From NCBI RefSeq assembly GCF_011207455.1, contig NZ_CP048877.1, forward strand, positions 922,576 through 986,575: a stretch of DNA of 64,000 nt, written 5' to 3'. Position 1 is the first letter of the stretch. Each line of letters begins with the position of its first letter. Under the pieces are notes generated by a model. The model was given only the letters and a program-made list of their open reading frames with translations. It did not search any database and had not been told where the DNA came from. The stretch is from Thermosulfuriphilus ammonigenes. GTDB taxonomy: Bacteria; Desulfobacterota; Thermodesulfobacteria; Thermodesulfobacteriales; ST65. Positions 42,191-51,936 of this stretch are shown here, in pieces. A program made the position numbers and the translations under genes.

Positions 42191-43034
42191 TGTAAGACCT
42201 CCACTGGACTTCCCCAGAGGGACTGATAACTACAGATAGAGTTCCCTGATCACCGGTAACCAGAACCTGGGGAACCAAGCGCTTAAGACGTTCCAGAACC
42301 CTTTTGGCCGGATAACCCCGGGGGTGATTCCGACCGGCACAGACTACAGCCACCTGGGGAGAGACGTATTTGAGGAAGACCTCACTGCTGGCATCGGCCG
42401 CCCCATGATGGGAGACCTTAAGCACCTGGGCCCTCAGCCCCGATCCATAGTCCTCAACCAAAGTCTTCTCCACTGAGGCCGGAATATCACCCGTAAGGAG
42501 AAGTCTTCCTTTCTTCTCCTTTACCATGAGGACCAGGCTGTCGGCGTTGTAGTTACCAGAAAGAGAAGGGGGCCAGAGAACCTGGATGACAATCTCTCCG
42601 ATTTTAAGGGTTTCCCCGGCGGAAAGAAATCGGTAGCGGGGGTGTTTCTGGCGCCAGGTGGCGTACCAGCGAAGAAAGTCGTCTTGAGGAAAAGGAGGAA
42701 TCTTTTGACCGTTGTCGGCCAGACGGCGGGGATACAGGAAACCTGTCAGGCAAAAGATGCCCGAGTAGTGGTCAGGATGAGGATGGGTAACAATAAGATA
42801 ATCCAGCTCCCTAACTCCCCTGTCTTTAAGCCCTCTAAGAAGACGGTCGCAGGCTATTGCCGGCCCGGCGTCAATAAGAATCCACCGCCCCTGGCTCTTG
42901 ATAAGAATGGCTTCTCCTTCAGGAAGGTCGAAGAAAGTGGCCTCAAAGGCCCCCACAGAAGAGAGGGCCCCTGAAACCAGAAGCAAGGTCAGAAGGAGAA
43001 TCCCTAGCCGGGGCGGCGATGAGAAGAACAACAT
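42183..43034 (-). CDS. ComEC/Rec2-like metallo-beta-lactamase hydrolase
   Basis: A protein of about 283 residues. After a hydrophobic signal-like start (LGILLLTLLLVSGALSSVGA) it has the metallo-beta-lactamase fold of ComEC C-terminal domains: LIDAGPA, YLIVTHPHPDHYSGI with the HXHXDH zinc motif, LLLTGDIPASVEK, and LKVSHHGAADAS. In transformation systems this domain is fused to a membrane channel; here it stands alone and is probably exported. Several starts are possible; 43034 is used because the longer reading lies in the upstream gene. Confidence 0.8.
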   Translation of the reverse strand: MLFFSSPPRLGILLLTLLLVSGALSSVGAFEATFFDLPEGEAILIKSQGRWILIDAGPAIACDRLLRGLKDRGVRELDYLIVTHPHPDHYSGIFCLTGFLYPRRLADNGQKIPPFPQDDFLRWYATWRQKHPRYRFLSAGETLKIGEIVIQVLWPPSLSGNYNADSLVLMVKEKKGRLLLTGDIPASVEKTLVEDYGSGLRAQVLKVSHHGAADASSEVFLKYVSPQVAVVCAGRNHPRGYPAKRVLERLKRLVPQVLVTGDQGTLSVVISPSGEVQWRSYNE

Positions 43035-44089
43035 GAAGACTGGCAGGAGCAAGATGGGGTCTTTCGCAATCTGGCCCTCAGCTTAAGGGATAGATGCCAG
43101 AAGACAAGCCCCAAAAGCAGGCCTCCGGAGACCTCAGCCCAAAGGGCAAGGCCCTCAGGGGTTGAATGAAGCCTCTCTCCCAGGGTGAGAGCCTGCGGCC
43201 AAAGGGTATCAAGGAGGTAACCAGAGGCCAGGGCCACAGAGATGATGCTGAAAATAAAGATCAGTAAGGTCCGCCAGCCCAGGGTGGCCCCGATGACCGA
43301 AATGGCCGTGGTGTTGGTGGCCGGGCCACACATCAGAAAGACCAAGGCCGCCCCCGGGGAGACTCCCTGAAGAAGAAGGGCGTAGGCCAGCGGAACCGAG
43401 GCCGTAGAACACATGTAAAGGGGAAGACCGGCCAAAACCATAAGAAGAAGCTGCCCCGGGCCCGGGGAGACCAGGCGCCCCAACAGGCCCGGAGGGAGAA
43501 TAACCGCTACCAGGGCGGCAATGACCAGCCCTCCAAAAAGGGGAAGGGCGATCTCTGAAAGGAGCTCGCCGAAACCATATCTAAGGGCTGCCCCAAGGCG
43601 TTCTCCCAGACTGTGGCGCTGAAGACAGGCCTCATCTTGACAAACCTGACAAAGACTTACTCCACCATCTGGAGAAACAATCCGTCTCCCGGAGGCCAAT
43701 GCCTCTACCAGAAGCCCTCCTATAACCCCGGAGACAAGGGCTGTTAATGGCCTGGCCACGGCCAGCACCGGCCCCAGCATACCGTAAGTCACCAGGATGG
43801 AATCAACACCTGTCTGGGGGGTGCTGATAAGAAAGGCCACCGTGGCCCCCCGGCTGGCTCCCTGACGGCTAAGGGCTATGCCAGTAGGCAAAACACCACA
43901 GCAACAAAGGGGAAGAGGGATCCCAAAGATTGCCGCCTTGAAAACCTCCCTCCACCCCCGACCGCCGAGATGCCGGGCCACGGCCTCGGGGGAAAGAAAG
44001 ACCTTAAGAAGGCCGGCAGCCAGAAGACCAAAGAGGAGATAGGGAGCCATCTCTACTGTAAGTTGCCAAAATTCCCTCAGAAAAGGCAC
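43004..44089 (-). CDS. SO_0444-family Cu/Zn efflux permease
   Basis: A 361-residue permease of the DUF318/ArsP type with about ten helices. PLPLCCCGVLPTGIALSRQG and the internal repeat LPLYMCSTASVPLAYAL are the mirrored half-motifs of the family. A central loop has CQVCQDEACLQRH, and the C terminus is rich in Cys (SCSCQSSCCSSH), plausible metal ligands. SO_0444 proteins are described as Cu/Zn efflux transporters. The gene overlaps the MBL gene downstream. Confidence 0.85.
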   Translation of the reverse strand: MPFLREFWQLTVEMAPYLLFGLLAAGLLKVFLSPEAVARHLGGRGWREVFKAAIFGIPLPLCCCGVLPTGIALSRQGASRGATVAFLISTPQTGVDSILVTYGMLGPVLAVARPLTALVSGVIGGLLVEALASGRRIVSPDGGVSLCQVCQDEACLQRHSLGERLGAALRYGFGELLSEIALPLFGGLVIAALVAVILPPGLLGRLVSPGPGQLLLMVLAGLPLYMCSTASVPLAYALLLQGVSPGAALVFLMCGPATNTTAISVIGATLGWRTLLIFIFSIISVALASGYLLDTLWPQALTLGERLHSTPEGLALWAEVSGGLLLGLVFWHLSLKLRARLRKTPSCSCQSSCCSSHRRPG

Positions 44090-44115
44090 CGCGGCAAACC
44101 TCCTCTCAAACGAGC

Positions 44116-44457
44116 TTACCGACGACCAAAGTCGTCTTCGAGGCGGACAATATCGTCCTCACCAAAGTAATCTCCTGTCTGGATCTCTATGAAGACCAGA
44201 TCTTCCTCGCCTTGATTGGCCACCCGATGAGGGGTCTCAACCGGGATATCTACAGCCTGACCGGGGCCCAGATTAAGTTCTCTTTCCCCCAGGGTAATCA
44301 AGGCCCTTCCCTTAACAATAAACCAGTGTTCCGTGCGATGGTGATGTAATTGTAAGGAGAGTCTTTTACCCGGATAGACAACGATCTTTTTTACCTTGTG
44401 GTCTGGCTCATCGGATAGTACCCGAAAATAGCCCCAGGGACGATGATCTTCTTGCAT
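44116..44457 (-). CDS. Cupin, phosphomannose isomerase type II-like
   Basis: A 113-residue single cupin. DHRPWGYFRVL at the start, VYPGKRLSLQLHHHRTEHWF with the metal-binding His cluster, VKGRALITLGE, and PVETPHRVANQGEEDLVFIE match the C-terminal isomerase domain of ManC/AlgA-type proteins. It would interconvert mannose-6-P and fructose-6-P. The start at 44457 follows GGAGGCGAC. It is the first gene of a group with the permease. Confidence 0.85.
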   Translation of the reverse strand: MQEDHRPWGYFRVLSDEPDHKVKKIVVYPGKRLSLQLHHHRTEHWFIVKGRALITLGERELNLGPGQAVDIPVETPHRVANQGEEDLVFIEIQTGDYFGEDDIVRLEDDFGRR

Positions 44458-44544
44458 GTCGCCTCCACCAGGCCCCCTCCCGAACAGAAGCAATCTTAAC
44501 CTAAAAGGACCTCTGAGGTAAGACCTGATTTATCCACACCAAAC

Positions 44545-44570
44545 AAAAAGGGGGGCCAACAAGGCCCCCC
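44545..44570 (-). terminator. Terminator after ppsA
   Basis: GGGGGGCC-TTGTT-GGCCCCCC followed by TTTTTG on the minus strand, 25 bases after the ppsA stop. Confidence 0.85.
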
Positions 44571-44594
44571 TCAAAAACGACTCTCTAAAGGCGA

Positions 44595-47027
44595 TTACTT
44601 TATCCCCAGTTCTTTCTCCTTTTCGGCGACAATAAGCCTGGTTTTTACTGCCGTGTCCGGAGTAAGGCTCATGGAATCAATACCGCACTCTACCAGAAAG
44701 GCGGCAAAGTCAGGAAAATCGCTGGGGGCCTGACCGCAGATACCAATCTTTCGGCCTACCTTCTTGGCCACCTGAATGACTTCCCGAATGAGCTTCTTGA
44801 CGGCCGGATTGCGCTCATCATAGAGGTGGGCCACCAGCTCGGAGTCGCGATCAAGCCCGAGGGCCAGCTGGGTAAGGTCATTTGAACCGATGGAGAAGCC
44901 GTCAAAGACCTTGGCAAAATCCTCAGCCAGGATGACATTGCTGGGAATCTCACACATGACATAGACCTCAAGGCCATTTTCTCCCTGCTTGAGGCCATAT
45001 TTCTCCATAACCTTGATGACCTTGACCCCCTCTTCTACCGTGCGGCAGAAGGGAATCATCACCTTAACGTTGGTAAGACCCATCTCATCCCGGACTTTCC
45101 TCAGGGCCCGACACTCAAGGGCAAAGGCCGGCTCAAAGTGAGGATCATAGTAGCGAGAGGCTCCCCGCCAGCCAATCATCGGATTGTGCTCTTCCGGCTC
45201 ATAGAGAAAGCCACCAACAAGGTTGGCGTACTCATTGCTCTTGAAGTCCGAGAGACGGACAATGACATCATTGGGCCAGAAGGCAGCGGCAATGGTGCCA
45301 ACTCCCTGGGCCAGCTTATCTACAAAGAAGTCTGCCTTGTCCTCATAGGTGGGGGTGTGTTCATTAATGTATTTGACCACCTCTTTAATCTTGGCATCCC
45401 GCCGGGATTTGCGCTTAAGCTCCTGGTAATTTATGAGGGCCAGAGGGTGGATACCAATGTGAGAATTAATAATAAACTCCAGTCGAGCCAGACCAACTCC
45501 ATCGTTGGGAATCTGGGCCTGGGTAAAGGCCTGCTCAGGGATGCCCACGTTCATCATGATCTTGGTCTTGGGTCGGGGAAGCTTCTCCAGGTCTATTCGT
45601 TCAACCTCGTAGTCCAGAAGCCCTTCATAGACATAGCCTTCCTCACCCTGAGAACAATCTACCGTTATTTCCTGACCGCTTTTAATAACCTTGGTAGCGT
45701 TATCTGTGCCGACGATACAGGGGATACCCAACTCACGGGAGACAATGGCCGCGTGACAAGTTCGACCACCGCGGTTGGTCACAATGGCCGCGGCAATCTT
45801 CATAATGGGCTCCCAGTCGGGGTCGGTCATGTCAGTAACCAGGACCTCACCCTTCTGAAAGTCGTGGATATTGGCCACGCTCTCAATAACCCGGGCCTTA
45901 CCCTGACCAATCTTGCTACCCACCGCCTTTCCGCTACACAGGACGTTGCCGGTCTCCTTGAGGCGATAGGTCTCAAAGAACTTCTGGTCTTTCTGGGCAT
46001 GGACAGTCTCCGGACGGGCCTGAACGATAAAAAGTTCTCCGCTGCCTACGTTTACCCCATCTCCGTCTTTGGCCCATTCGATGTCCATGGGCTTCTGGTA
46101 GTGTTCCTCAATGAGGATAGCCCACTCGGCCAGCTTGAGGATTTCATCGTCAGAGAGGATGAAGCTCTGGCGCTCCTTTTTGGTGGTGCGCATATTCTTG
46201 GTCGGTTTGTCCGGATTGTCAGTATAGACCATCTTCTTTTGCTTTAAGCCCAGTTTCTTAGAGAGAATGGGGCGTTTGCCCATCTTGAGGGTGGGCTTAA
46301 AGACATAGAACTCGTCGGGATTTACCGCCCCCTGAACCACATTTTCACCCAGCCCCCAGGCTCCGGTAATATAGACAACATCCCGGAAGCCGCTCTCGGT
46401 ATCCAGGGTGAACATGACTCCGGAGCAGGCAGCGTCGCTGCGAACCATCTTCTGAACAGCGATAGAAAGATAGACATCAAAGTGGTTAAACCCCTTGTCT
46501 TCTCGATAAGAGATGGCCCGGTTGGTAAAAAGGGAGGCAAAACACTTTTTGGCCGCCTCTAAGACCTTCTCGGCACCCCGAATATTAAGGTAGGTTTCCT
46601 GCTGACCAGCAAAGGAGGCATCGGGCAGGTCTTCGGCCGTAGCCGAAGAGCGGACAGCCACATCGACCCCTTTACCGTATTTTTTCTCCAGCCTCTGATA
46701 GGCCTTAACAATGGCATCTTTGAGCTTCTGGGGAAATTCGGCCTCAAGGATAGTCCGGCGGCAGGCCTCACCCCGACGCATAAGATCACGAATATTGTGG
46801 GTATCCAAACCTTTAAGGATCTCCCGGATCTTTTCGTCGATACCCGCTTCATGGATAAAATATTTATAGGCCTCAGCCGTAATAGCAAAACCATCAGGGA
46901 CTTTAACCCCTTTAGGGGTGAGGTTACGATACATCTCCCCGAGAGAGGCGTTCTTACCGCCCACTAAGGGAACGTCTTTGATGGAAATTTCGTCAAACCA
47001 AAGAATTAAGGGACCTACACCAGCCAT
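44595..47027 (-). CDS. ppsA: Phosphoenolpyruvate synthase
   Basis: A 810-residue enzyme converting pyruvate, ATP and water to PEP, AMP and phosphate for gluconeogenesis. The ATP-grasp domain begins LVGGKNASLGEMY and contains VRSSATAEDLPDASFAGQQE. The phospho-His domain has GGRTCHAAIVSRELGIPCIV. The PEP domain has GFSIGSNDLTQLALGLDRDS and ends with the catalytic Cys in IGICGQAPSD. The second ATG (47027) is nine bases from GGGAGG and is preferred to one touching it. It is a single-gene transcript with its own terminator. Confidence 0.96.
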   Translation of the reverse strand: MAGVGPLILWFDEISIKDVPLVGGKNASLGEMYRNLTPKGVKVPDGFAITAEAYKYFIHEAGIDEKIREILKGLDTHNIRDLMRRGEACRRTILEAEFPQKLKDAIVKAYQRLEKKYGKGVDVAVRSSATAEDLPDASFAGQQETYLNIRGAEKVLEAAKKCFASLFTNRAISYREDKGFNHFDVYLSIAVQKMVRSDAACSGVMFTLDTESGFRDVVYITGAWGLGENVVQGAVNPDEFYVFKPTLKMGKRPILSKKLGLKQKKMVYTDNPDKPTKNMRTTKKERQSFILSDDEILKLAEWAILIEEHYQKPMDIEWAKDGDGVNVGSGELFIVQARPETVHAQKDQKFFETYRLKETGNVLCSGKAVGSKIGQGKARVIESVANIHDFQKGEVLVTDMTDPDWEPIMKIAAAIVTNRGGRTCHAAIVSRELGIPCIVGTDNATKVIKSGQEITVDCSQGEEGYVYEGLLDYEVERIDLEKLPRPKTKIMMNVGIPEQAFTQAQIPNDGVGLARLEFIINSHIGIHPLALINYQELKRKSRRDAKIKEVVKYINEHTPTYEDKADFFVDKLAQGVGTIAAAFWPNDVIVRLSDFKSNEYANLVGGFLYEPEEHNPMIGWRGASRYYDPHFEPAFALECRALRKVRDEMGLTNVKVMIPFCRTVEEGVKVIKVMEKYGLKQGENGLEVYVMCEIPSNVILAEDFAKVFDGFSIGSNDLTQLALGLDRDSELVAHLYDERNPAVKKLIREVIQVAKKVGRKIGICGQAPSDFPDFAAFLVECGIDSMSLTPDTAVKTRLIVAEKEKELGIK

Positions 47028-47272
47028 CTGAATCATCCTCCCTTCTTAAGAAACTTTTGTTTTGCTGGCCCGAAAGGCTTGATTTGGGACATAATTGAGT
47101 GAATCAGTCCTCACTCAGCCTGCCACCTTACCAACTGGCCCGCTTCATTGTCAACCAAATGCGGAAGATATTGAGGCATCTTGTCCCTTTATAATATCGG
47201 CCCTTTAGGATATATCCTCAGGGCAAGACGAAGTCGGTGGGAAAGTCCCAAGTCTGTTTAAAGGGGGTGATC
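47028..47272. other. Divergent intergenic region ppsA / thioesterase
   Basis: There is no gene in about 245 bases. Near its right end GGGAAAGTCCC can form a small hairpin, following CCTCAGGGCAAGACGAAGTC. The latter faintly resembles the start of an FMN riboswitch, but the remaining conserved parts are missing. Promoters for both genes presumably lie here; none was assigned. Confidence 0.3.
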
Positions 47273-47710
47273 ATGGAGGACATCTGTTGGCGAATTGCTC
47301 GCTACATGAGGGAGCATGACAAAGTGGCCGTGGCTTATAATATGGAAATCCAGGAGATTGCCCCTGGACGGGCTGTGGTCAGTATGGTGATCCGGGAGGA
47401 TATGCTCAATGCCGCCGGGGTCACCCACGGGGCCGTGACCTACTCCCTGGCAGACTTCGCCTTTGCCCTAGCGGCTAACAGTCATGGCCAGGTGGCCTTG
47501 GCCATATCCACTTCAATCTCCTATCCGGCCCCGAGCAGGGTTGGAGACACCCTCACGGCCACGGCCGTTGAAGAAGCCCTTACCAGGCGAACGGGCCTCT
47601 ACCGAGTTGAAGTGAGGCGCACCGACGGGGCCCTGGTAGGTCTCTTTACAGGGACGGTCTTTCGTCGTGACGACCAGATCCTCGAACTACTAGGCCGGGA
47701 GGGGGCCTGA
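47273..47710 (+). CDS. PaaI-family acyl-CoA thioesterase
   Basis: A 145-residue hotdog-fold thioesterase. DMLNAAGVTHGAVTYSLADF contains the HGG-like (HGA) active-site segment, and SISYPAPSRVGDTLTATA is typical. The ATG at 47273 follows GGGGGTGATC. It ends in an overlap with rng (TGATGG), suggesting cotranscription. The acyl substrate is unknown. Confidence 0.85.
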   Translation: MEDICWRIARYMREHDKVAVAYNMEIQEIAPGRAVVSMVIREDMLNAAGVTHGAVTYSLADFAFALAANSHGQVALAISTSISYPAPSRVGDTLTATAVEEALTRRTGLYRVEVRRTDGALVGLFTGTVFRRDDQILELLGREGA

Positions 47711-49224
47711 TGGCCGAACTGATCATCAACGCCGCCCCCTATGAGACCCGGGTGGCCCTGGTAGAAAACGGCAATATTGTAGAGCTTTACATTGAACGGC
47801 CAGCGGAAAGGGGCTGCGTGGGCAACATCTACAAAGGCCGGGTGGTCCGGGTCCTGCCGGGAATGCAGGCGGCCTTTGTCGAGATTGGTCTCTCGCGCAC
47901 GGCCTTTCTTTACGTAAGCGACATCTGCGACCAGACCAGAGAATTTGAACGACTCATGGGAGAGGATGAGGCCGCCGAGGAACTCTCCCCAACCTCGGTA
48001 AGCACCCACTCTATTGAGGACCTCCTGCGTCCGGGCCAGGAAGTCCTTGTCCAGGTGGCCAAAGACCCTCTAGGAAAGAAGGGGGCCCGGGTTACCTCCC
48101 ACATCACCCTGCCCGGCCGCCATTTGGTTCTGATGCCCACTATGGGTCATATCGGTGTTTCCCGACGCATCGAAGACGAAGAGGAGAGAAAGCGCCTCCG
48201 GGAAATTATCGAACGACTCCGTCCACCTGGCACCGGCTGGATTGTCCGTACTGCTGCCGAAGGGGTGGAGGAGAACAAGCTGGCCAATGAGATTGACTTC
48301 CTGGTCAAGCTCTGGAAGGAGATTAAGCGCCGGGCCGAAACCCACCCCTGCCCCAGTCTTATTTACGAAGACCTGGACATAAGCCTCCGGGCAGTAAGGG
48401 ATCTTTTTGCCCGAGAGGTTCAGCGCCTGGTAGTGGACAACGAAGAGGTCTACCTCAAGATTCTCAACTTTATGGATATCTTCGCCCCGCATCTAAGGGC
48501 CCACGTGGATCTCTATGAGGGAGAGGTGCCCATTTTTGAGGCCTTTGGCATTGAAATGGAAGTCTCCCGGGCCCTATCTAAAAAGATCTGGCTTAAAAGT
48601 GGGGGCTACATCATTATTGAAACCACCGAGGCCCTTACAGCCATTGATGTCAATACCGGACGCTACGTGGGCAAGAGAGACCTGGAGGAGACTGTCTTAA
48701 AGACCAACCTGGAGGCCGTAAAGGAGATTGCCTATCAGCTTCGCCTGAGGAACATCGGTGGTCTGATTATCATCGATTTTATTGATATGGAAAAGGAAGA
48801 AAGCCGGGAGAAGGTCTTCACGGCCCTTAAGGAGGCCCTCAAGAAGGACCGATCCCGGACCAATATTCTTCGCATGTCCGAATTAGGGCTTATCCAGATG
48901 ACTCGACAGCGCCTGCGGGAGAGCCTCTATGACCTTCTCTGTGAACCTTGCTTCTATTGTGAGGGAACGGGCCGTCTTAAAAGTCGTCGAACCATCTGCT
49001 ACGAGATTTTTCGGCGCCTGGAGCGGGAGGCCCGACGCCGCATCGCCAAGAGCATTCACCTTAAGGTCCACCCGCAGGTAGCTGAACTCCTCTTAAACGA
49101 AGAGGCCACCCACCTTGAGGCCCTGGAAAAAGGCCTGGGGAAAACCATTATCATTACCTCCTCACCGGATCTCCATCTGGAGCAGTACGAATTGGACTAT
49201 CTGGACGTGGACATGAAGCACTGA
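47710..49224 (+). CDS. rng: Ribonuclease E/G family endonuclease
   Basis: A 504-residue RNase of the RNase G type. The S1 domain is in the first 120 residues (GCVGNIYKGRVVRVLPGMQA). The catalytic DNase I-like region has ALTAIDVNTGRYVG and IGGLIIIDFIDME with two metal-binding Asp. The zinc link is CEPCFYCEGTG. There is no long C-terminal scaffold, so it is RNase G-like rather than RNase E-like. It processes 5' monophosphorylated RNA and 16S rRNA ends. Confidence 0.95.
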   Translation: MAELIINAAPYETRVALVENGNIVELYIERPAERGCVGNIYKGRVVRVLPGMQAAFVEIGLSRTAFLYVSDICDQTREFERLMGEDEAAEELSPTSVSTHSIEDLLRPGQEVLVQVAKDPLGKKGARVTSHITLPGRHLVLMPTMGHIGVSRRIEDEEERKRLREIIERLRPPGTGWIVRTAAEGVEENKLANEIDFLVKLWKEIKRRAETHPCPSLIYEDLDISLRAVRDLFAREVQRLVVDNEEVYLKILNFMDIFAPHLRAHVDLYEGEVPIFEAFGIEMEVSRALSKKIWLKSGGYIIIETTEALTAIDVNTGRYVGKRDLEETVLKTNLEAVKEIAYQLRLRNIGGLIIIDFIDMEKEESREKVFTALKEALKKDRSRTNILRMSELGLIQMTRQRLRESLYDLLCEPCFYCEGTGRLKSRRTICYEIFRRLEREARRRIAKSIHLKVHPQVAELLLNEEATHLEALEKGLGKTIIITSSPDLHLEQYELDYLDVDMKH

Positions 49225-49236
49225 AGGAGAATTAAG

Positions 49237-50001
49237 ATGAAAATCATCCGCTTTCTTTATCAGGGTCAGATCAGCTATGGGATCCTGGAAGACCAAAAGA
49301 TAGAGCCTCTCAAAACTTCTCCCTATGAGGGGTTTAACCCGACTGGTGATTCCCTTAGCCTGAACGAAGTCCAGCTCCTGACCCCAAGTATCCCAAGTAA
49401 GATTATCGCCCTGGGGCTCAACTACCGCGATCATGCCGCCGAGCTGGGCATGCCCCTTCCCAAAGAACCTCTGATCTTTCTCAAGCCTTCAACTGCCGCT
49501 ATTGGCCCCGGGCAAGCCATTGTCTACCCTTCCATGAGTCAGAGGGTGGACTATGAGGCGGAGCTGGCCATAGTTATCGGCCGCCAGGCCAAAGGCGTCT
49601 CTCCTGATAAAGCTCTGGACTTTGTTCTCGGCTACACGTGTTTCAACGATGTTACCGCCCGGGATCTCCAGAAAAAAGACGGCCAGTGGACCCGGGCCAA
49701 GTCCTTTGATACCTTTGCCCCTATGGGTCCCTGGATTGAAACAGACCTTGATCCCGACAACCTCCTGGTTGAGGCCTATCTTAATGGAAGAAAATGCCAG
49801 AGCTCCCGGACCAGCCAACTGGTCTTCTCTGTGCCCGAGATAATCAGCTTTGTCTCCCAGGTAATGACCCTTCTTCCCGGAGATGTCATTGCCACCGGGA
49901 CCCCTCCGGGCATCGGCCCAATGAAACCAGGAGACACGATAGAAATCCGCATTGAGGGCATCGGTTCCCTGATCAACCACGTAGTTAAAGAAGGAGGATA
50001 A
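49237..50001 (+). CDS. Fumarylacetoacetate hydrolase family protein
   Basis: A 254-residue member of the FAH superfamily, C-C bond hydrolases or decarboxylases. [17 protein letters not shown], the metal-binding [31 protein letters not shown] and [16 protein letters not shown] are present. The family covers fumarylpyruvate and oxaloacetate conversions; the exact substrate cannot be read from sequence. It lies between rng and dapL with one-base to twelve-base gaps. Confidence 0.88.
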   Translation: MKIIRFLYQGQISYGILEDQKIEPLKTSPYEGFNPTGDSLSLNEVQLLTPSIPSKIIALGLNYRDHAAELGMPLPKEPLIFLKPSTAAIGPGQAIVYPSMSQRVDYEAELAIVIGRQAKGVSPDKALDFVLGYTCFNDVTARDLQKKDGQWTRAKSFDTFAPMGPWIETDLDPDNLLVEAYLNGRKCQSSRTSQLVFSVPEIISFVSQVMTLLPGDVIATGTPPGIGPMKPGDTIEIRIEGIGSLINHVVKEGG

Positions 50002-50002
50002 C

Positions 50003-51169
50003 ATGGCCTTTGAGATCTCTGATCGTCTCAAGAAACTCCCCCCGTATCTTTTCGTGGCCATAGATGAGGCTAAAGCCCAGGCCATCTCCGCTGGTGTGGA
50101 CGTAATTGATTTGGGGGTGGGAGACCCGGATCTTCCCACCCCGGAACACATTGTCCAGCGCCTGATAACTGCCGCCCAAAATCCAGCCAATCATCATTAC
50201 CCCTCAAGCCAAGGATTGGCCGCCTTTCGGGAGGCCGCAGCCCAATGGTGTCGAGAACGTTTTGGGCTTGATCTGGACCCTCAGCAAGAGGTGGTCTCCC
50301 TGATCGGATCAAAGGAAGGAATTGCCCATATGCCTTTGGCCTTCGTCAACCCTGGAGACGTGGTCCTGGTGCCGACACCGGCCTATCCGGTCTATCATAT
50401 TGGAACCCTTTTTGCCGGAGGACAGACCTACTACCTCCCCCTCACCGAGGATAAAGGCTTTTTGCCAGATCTCTCGGCCATCCCTGAAGATGTCATCTCC
50501 CGGGCCCGAATGATCTGGCTCAATTACCCCAACAATCCCACGGCAGCCGTGGCCACCAAGGATTTCTTCACCAGAGTGGTAGAATTTGCCCGGGAGCACA
50601 ATTTGATTGTCTGCCATGACGCGGCCTACACGGAGATCTATTATGATGACTTCCGGCCGCCCAGTTTTCTGGAAGCCCCCGGGGCCAAAGAGGTGGGGAT
50701 AGAGTTCCATTCTCTCTCCAAGACTTACAATATGACTGGCTGGCGGATTGGCTTTGCCATCGGTAGCCCGGAGCTAATCGGGGCCCTGACCAAGGTCAAG
50801 TCCAACATCGACTCTGGAGTCTTCCAGGCTGTCCAGGAGGCCGCTATCGAGGCCTTAACGGGGGATCAGACCTGTGTGGCTAAGGCCCGCGAGATCTACC
50901 GGGAACGCCGCGATGTGGTAGTTGAAGGCCTCCGGTCTCTGGGATTTCGGGTTCAGAATCCCCAAGCGACTTTCTACGTCTGGGCCTCCACTCCCCCGGG
51001 ATATAGCTCCGCTGATTTTGCCACCCGCCTCCTTAAGGAGGCCGGCATTGTGGTTACCCCCGGGGCCGGCTTTGGTGAGCCAGGCGAGGGCTACTTTCGC
51101 ATTGCCCTCACCGTAGATAAAGAACGCCTGGCCGAGGCCATCGAGCGAATAAAGGGGGTTCAATTTTAA
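50003..51169 (+). CDS. dapL: LL-diaminopimelate aminotransferase
   Basis: A 388-residue class I PLP aminotransferase. INLGVGDPDLPTP-like DLGVGDPDLPTPEHI, HHYPSSQGLAAFREA, LNYPNNPTAAV, DAAYTEIYYD and SLSKTYNMTGWRIGF with the PLP Lys fit DapL. This enzyme makes LL-diaminopimelate from tetrahydrodipicolinate in one step, a route known from Desulfobacterota and other anaerobes. AGGAGG precedes the start. folK follows immediately. A different aminotransferase specificity is possible. Confidence 0.85.
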   Translation: MAFEISDRLKKLPPYLFVAIDEAKAQAISAGVDVIDLGVGDPDLPTPEHIVQRLITAAQNPANHHYPSSQGLAAFREAAAQWCRERFGLDLDPQQEVVSLIGSKEGIAHMPLAFVNPGDVVLVPTPAYPVYHIGTLFAGGQTYYLPLTEDKGFLPDLSAIPEDVISRARMIWLNYPNNPTAAVATKDFFTRVVEFAREHNLIVCHDAAYTEIYYDDFRPPSFLEAPGAKEVGIEFHSLSKTYNMTGWRIGFAIGSPELIGALTKVKSNIDSGVFQAVQEAAIEALTGDQTCVAKAREIYRERRDVVVEGLRSLGFRVQNPQATFYVWASTPPGYSSADFATRLLKEAGIVVTPGAGFGEPGEGYFRIALTVDKERLAEAIERIKGVQF

Positions 51170-51655
51170 TTGGCTAAGGTCTATATCGGCGTTGGTTCCA
51201 ATCTCGGCCGACGCCGAGAAAACTGTCTGCGGGCCATCTCCAGTCTGAGGGAGGAAGGGCTTAAAATCTCCAAGGTCTCTTCTTTATATCTCACCGAACC
51301 GGTGGGGTTTGAGACCAAAAATTGGTTTGTCAATCTGGCCTTAGAAGCCGAAACCGGCCTTCCGGCGCCGGAATTAATGAAAGTCCTCCTTAAGGTGGAG
51401 GTGGCCCTGGGAAGGGTCCGAGGAACCGGTTCCCTGGAAGATCGCCCCATTGACCTTGATCTCCTCTTTTACGAAGACCTGATTGTTGACACGGCCGATC
51501 TCGTCATCCCGCACCCCCGGGCCCATCTGCGTCGCTTTGTCCTCGAGCCCCTGGCCGAGATAGCCCCGGGGCTCCGGCACCCTAGTTTGGGAAAGACTGT
51601 CGCCGAACTCCTGGCAAAGCTGTCCACCTCAGAGAAGGTAGAGATCCTGAAATGA
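51170..51655 (+). CDS. folK: HPPK, 2-amino-4-hydroxy-6-hydroxymethyldihydropteridine kinase
   Basis: A 161-residue folate enzyme pyrophosphorylating hydroxymethyldihydropterin. VYIGVGSNLGRRRENCLRAI, GFETKNWFVNLALEAET, the GRVRGTGSLEDRPIDLDLLF signature and IPHPRAHLRRFVLEPLAEIA are typical. A TTG start directly after the dapL stop is used. It overlaps the YHS gene by four bases. Confidence 0.94.
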   Translation: MAKVYIGVGSNLGRRRENCLRAISSLREEGLKISKVSSLYLTEPVGFETKNWFVNLALEAETGLPAPELMKVLLKVEVALGRVRGTGSLEDRPIDLDLLFYEDLIVDTADLVIPHPRAHLRRFVLEPLAEIAPGLRHPSLGKTVAELLAKLSTSEKVEILK

Positions 51656-51900
51656 TCCTTCGAATTCTCCTTATTATCTTGGCAGCTATCATCCTCTACT
51701 ACCTTTTCTGGGCCCCGGGGAAGAAGAAGCCTGCCCACCGAAAGAAGGGTAAGATTCTGGTCAAAGATCCTGTCTGCGGGCTTTATATCCCCGAAGATGA
51801 AGCTCTAAAGTATGAAGCGGGAAAACACACCTATTATTTTTGCAGCCCAAGCTGCCAGGAGACCTTCATTAAGAACCAATCTAAAGGGAAGAAACCATAA
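51652..51900 (+). CDS. Membrane-anchored YHS-domain protein
   Basis: An 82-residue protein with one N-terminal membrane helix (ILLIILAAIILYYLFW) and a YHS/TRASH-like domain: KDPVCGLYIPEDEALKYEAG, YYFCSPSCQETFIKN. The Cys residues could bind a metal such as Cu or Zn. It follows folK with a four-base overlap. Its role is unknown; small proteins of this form are common in Desulfobacterota. Confidence 0.8.
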   Translation: MILRILLIILAAIILYYLFWAPGKKKPAHRKKGKILVKDPVCGLYIPEDEALKYEAGKHTYYFCSPSCQETFIKNQSKGKKP

Positions 51901-51936
51901 AGACCGAAAAAAGTTAAAGCTACGGAGGGAGGTCTT

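Noticed and set aside
47200-47272. FMN-type riboswitch before the thioesterase gene
   Set aside because: Only the first dozen or so bases resemble an RFN element; the central and closing conserved segments are missing and only about 30 bases remain before the start.
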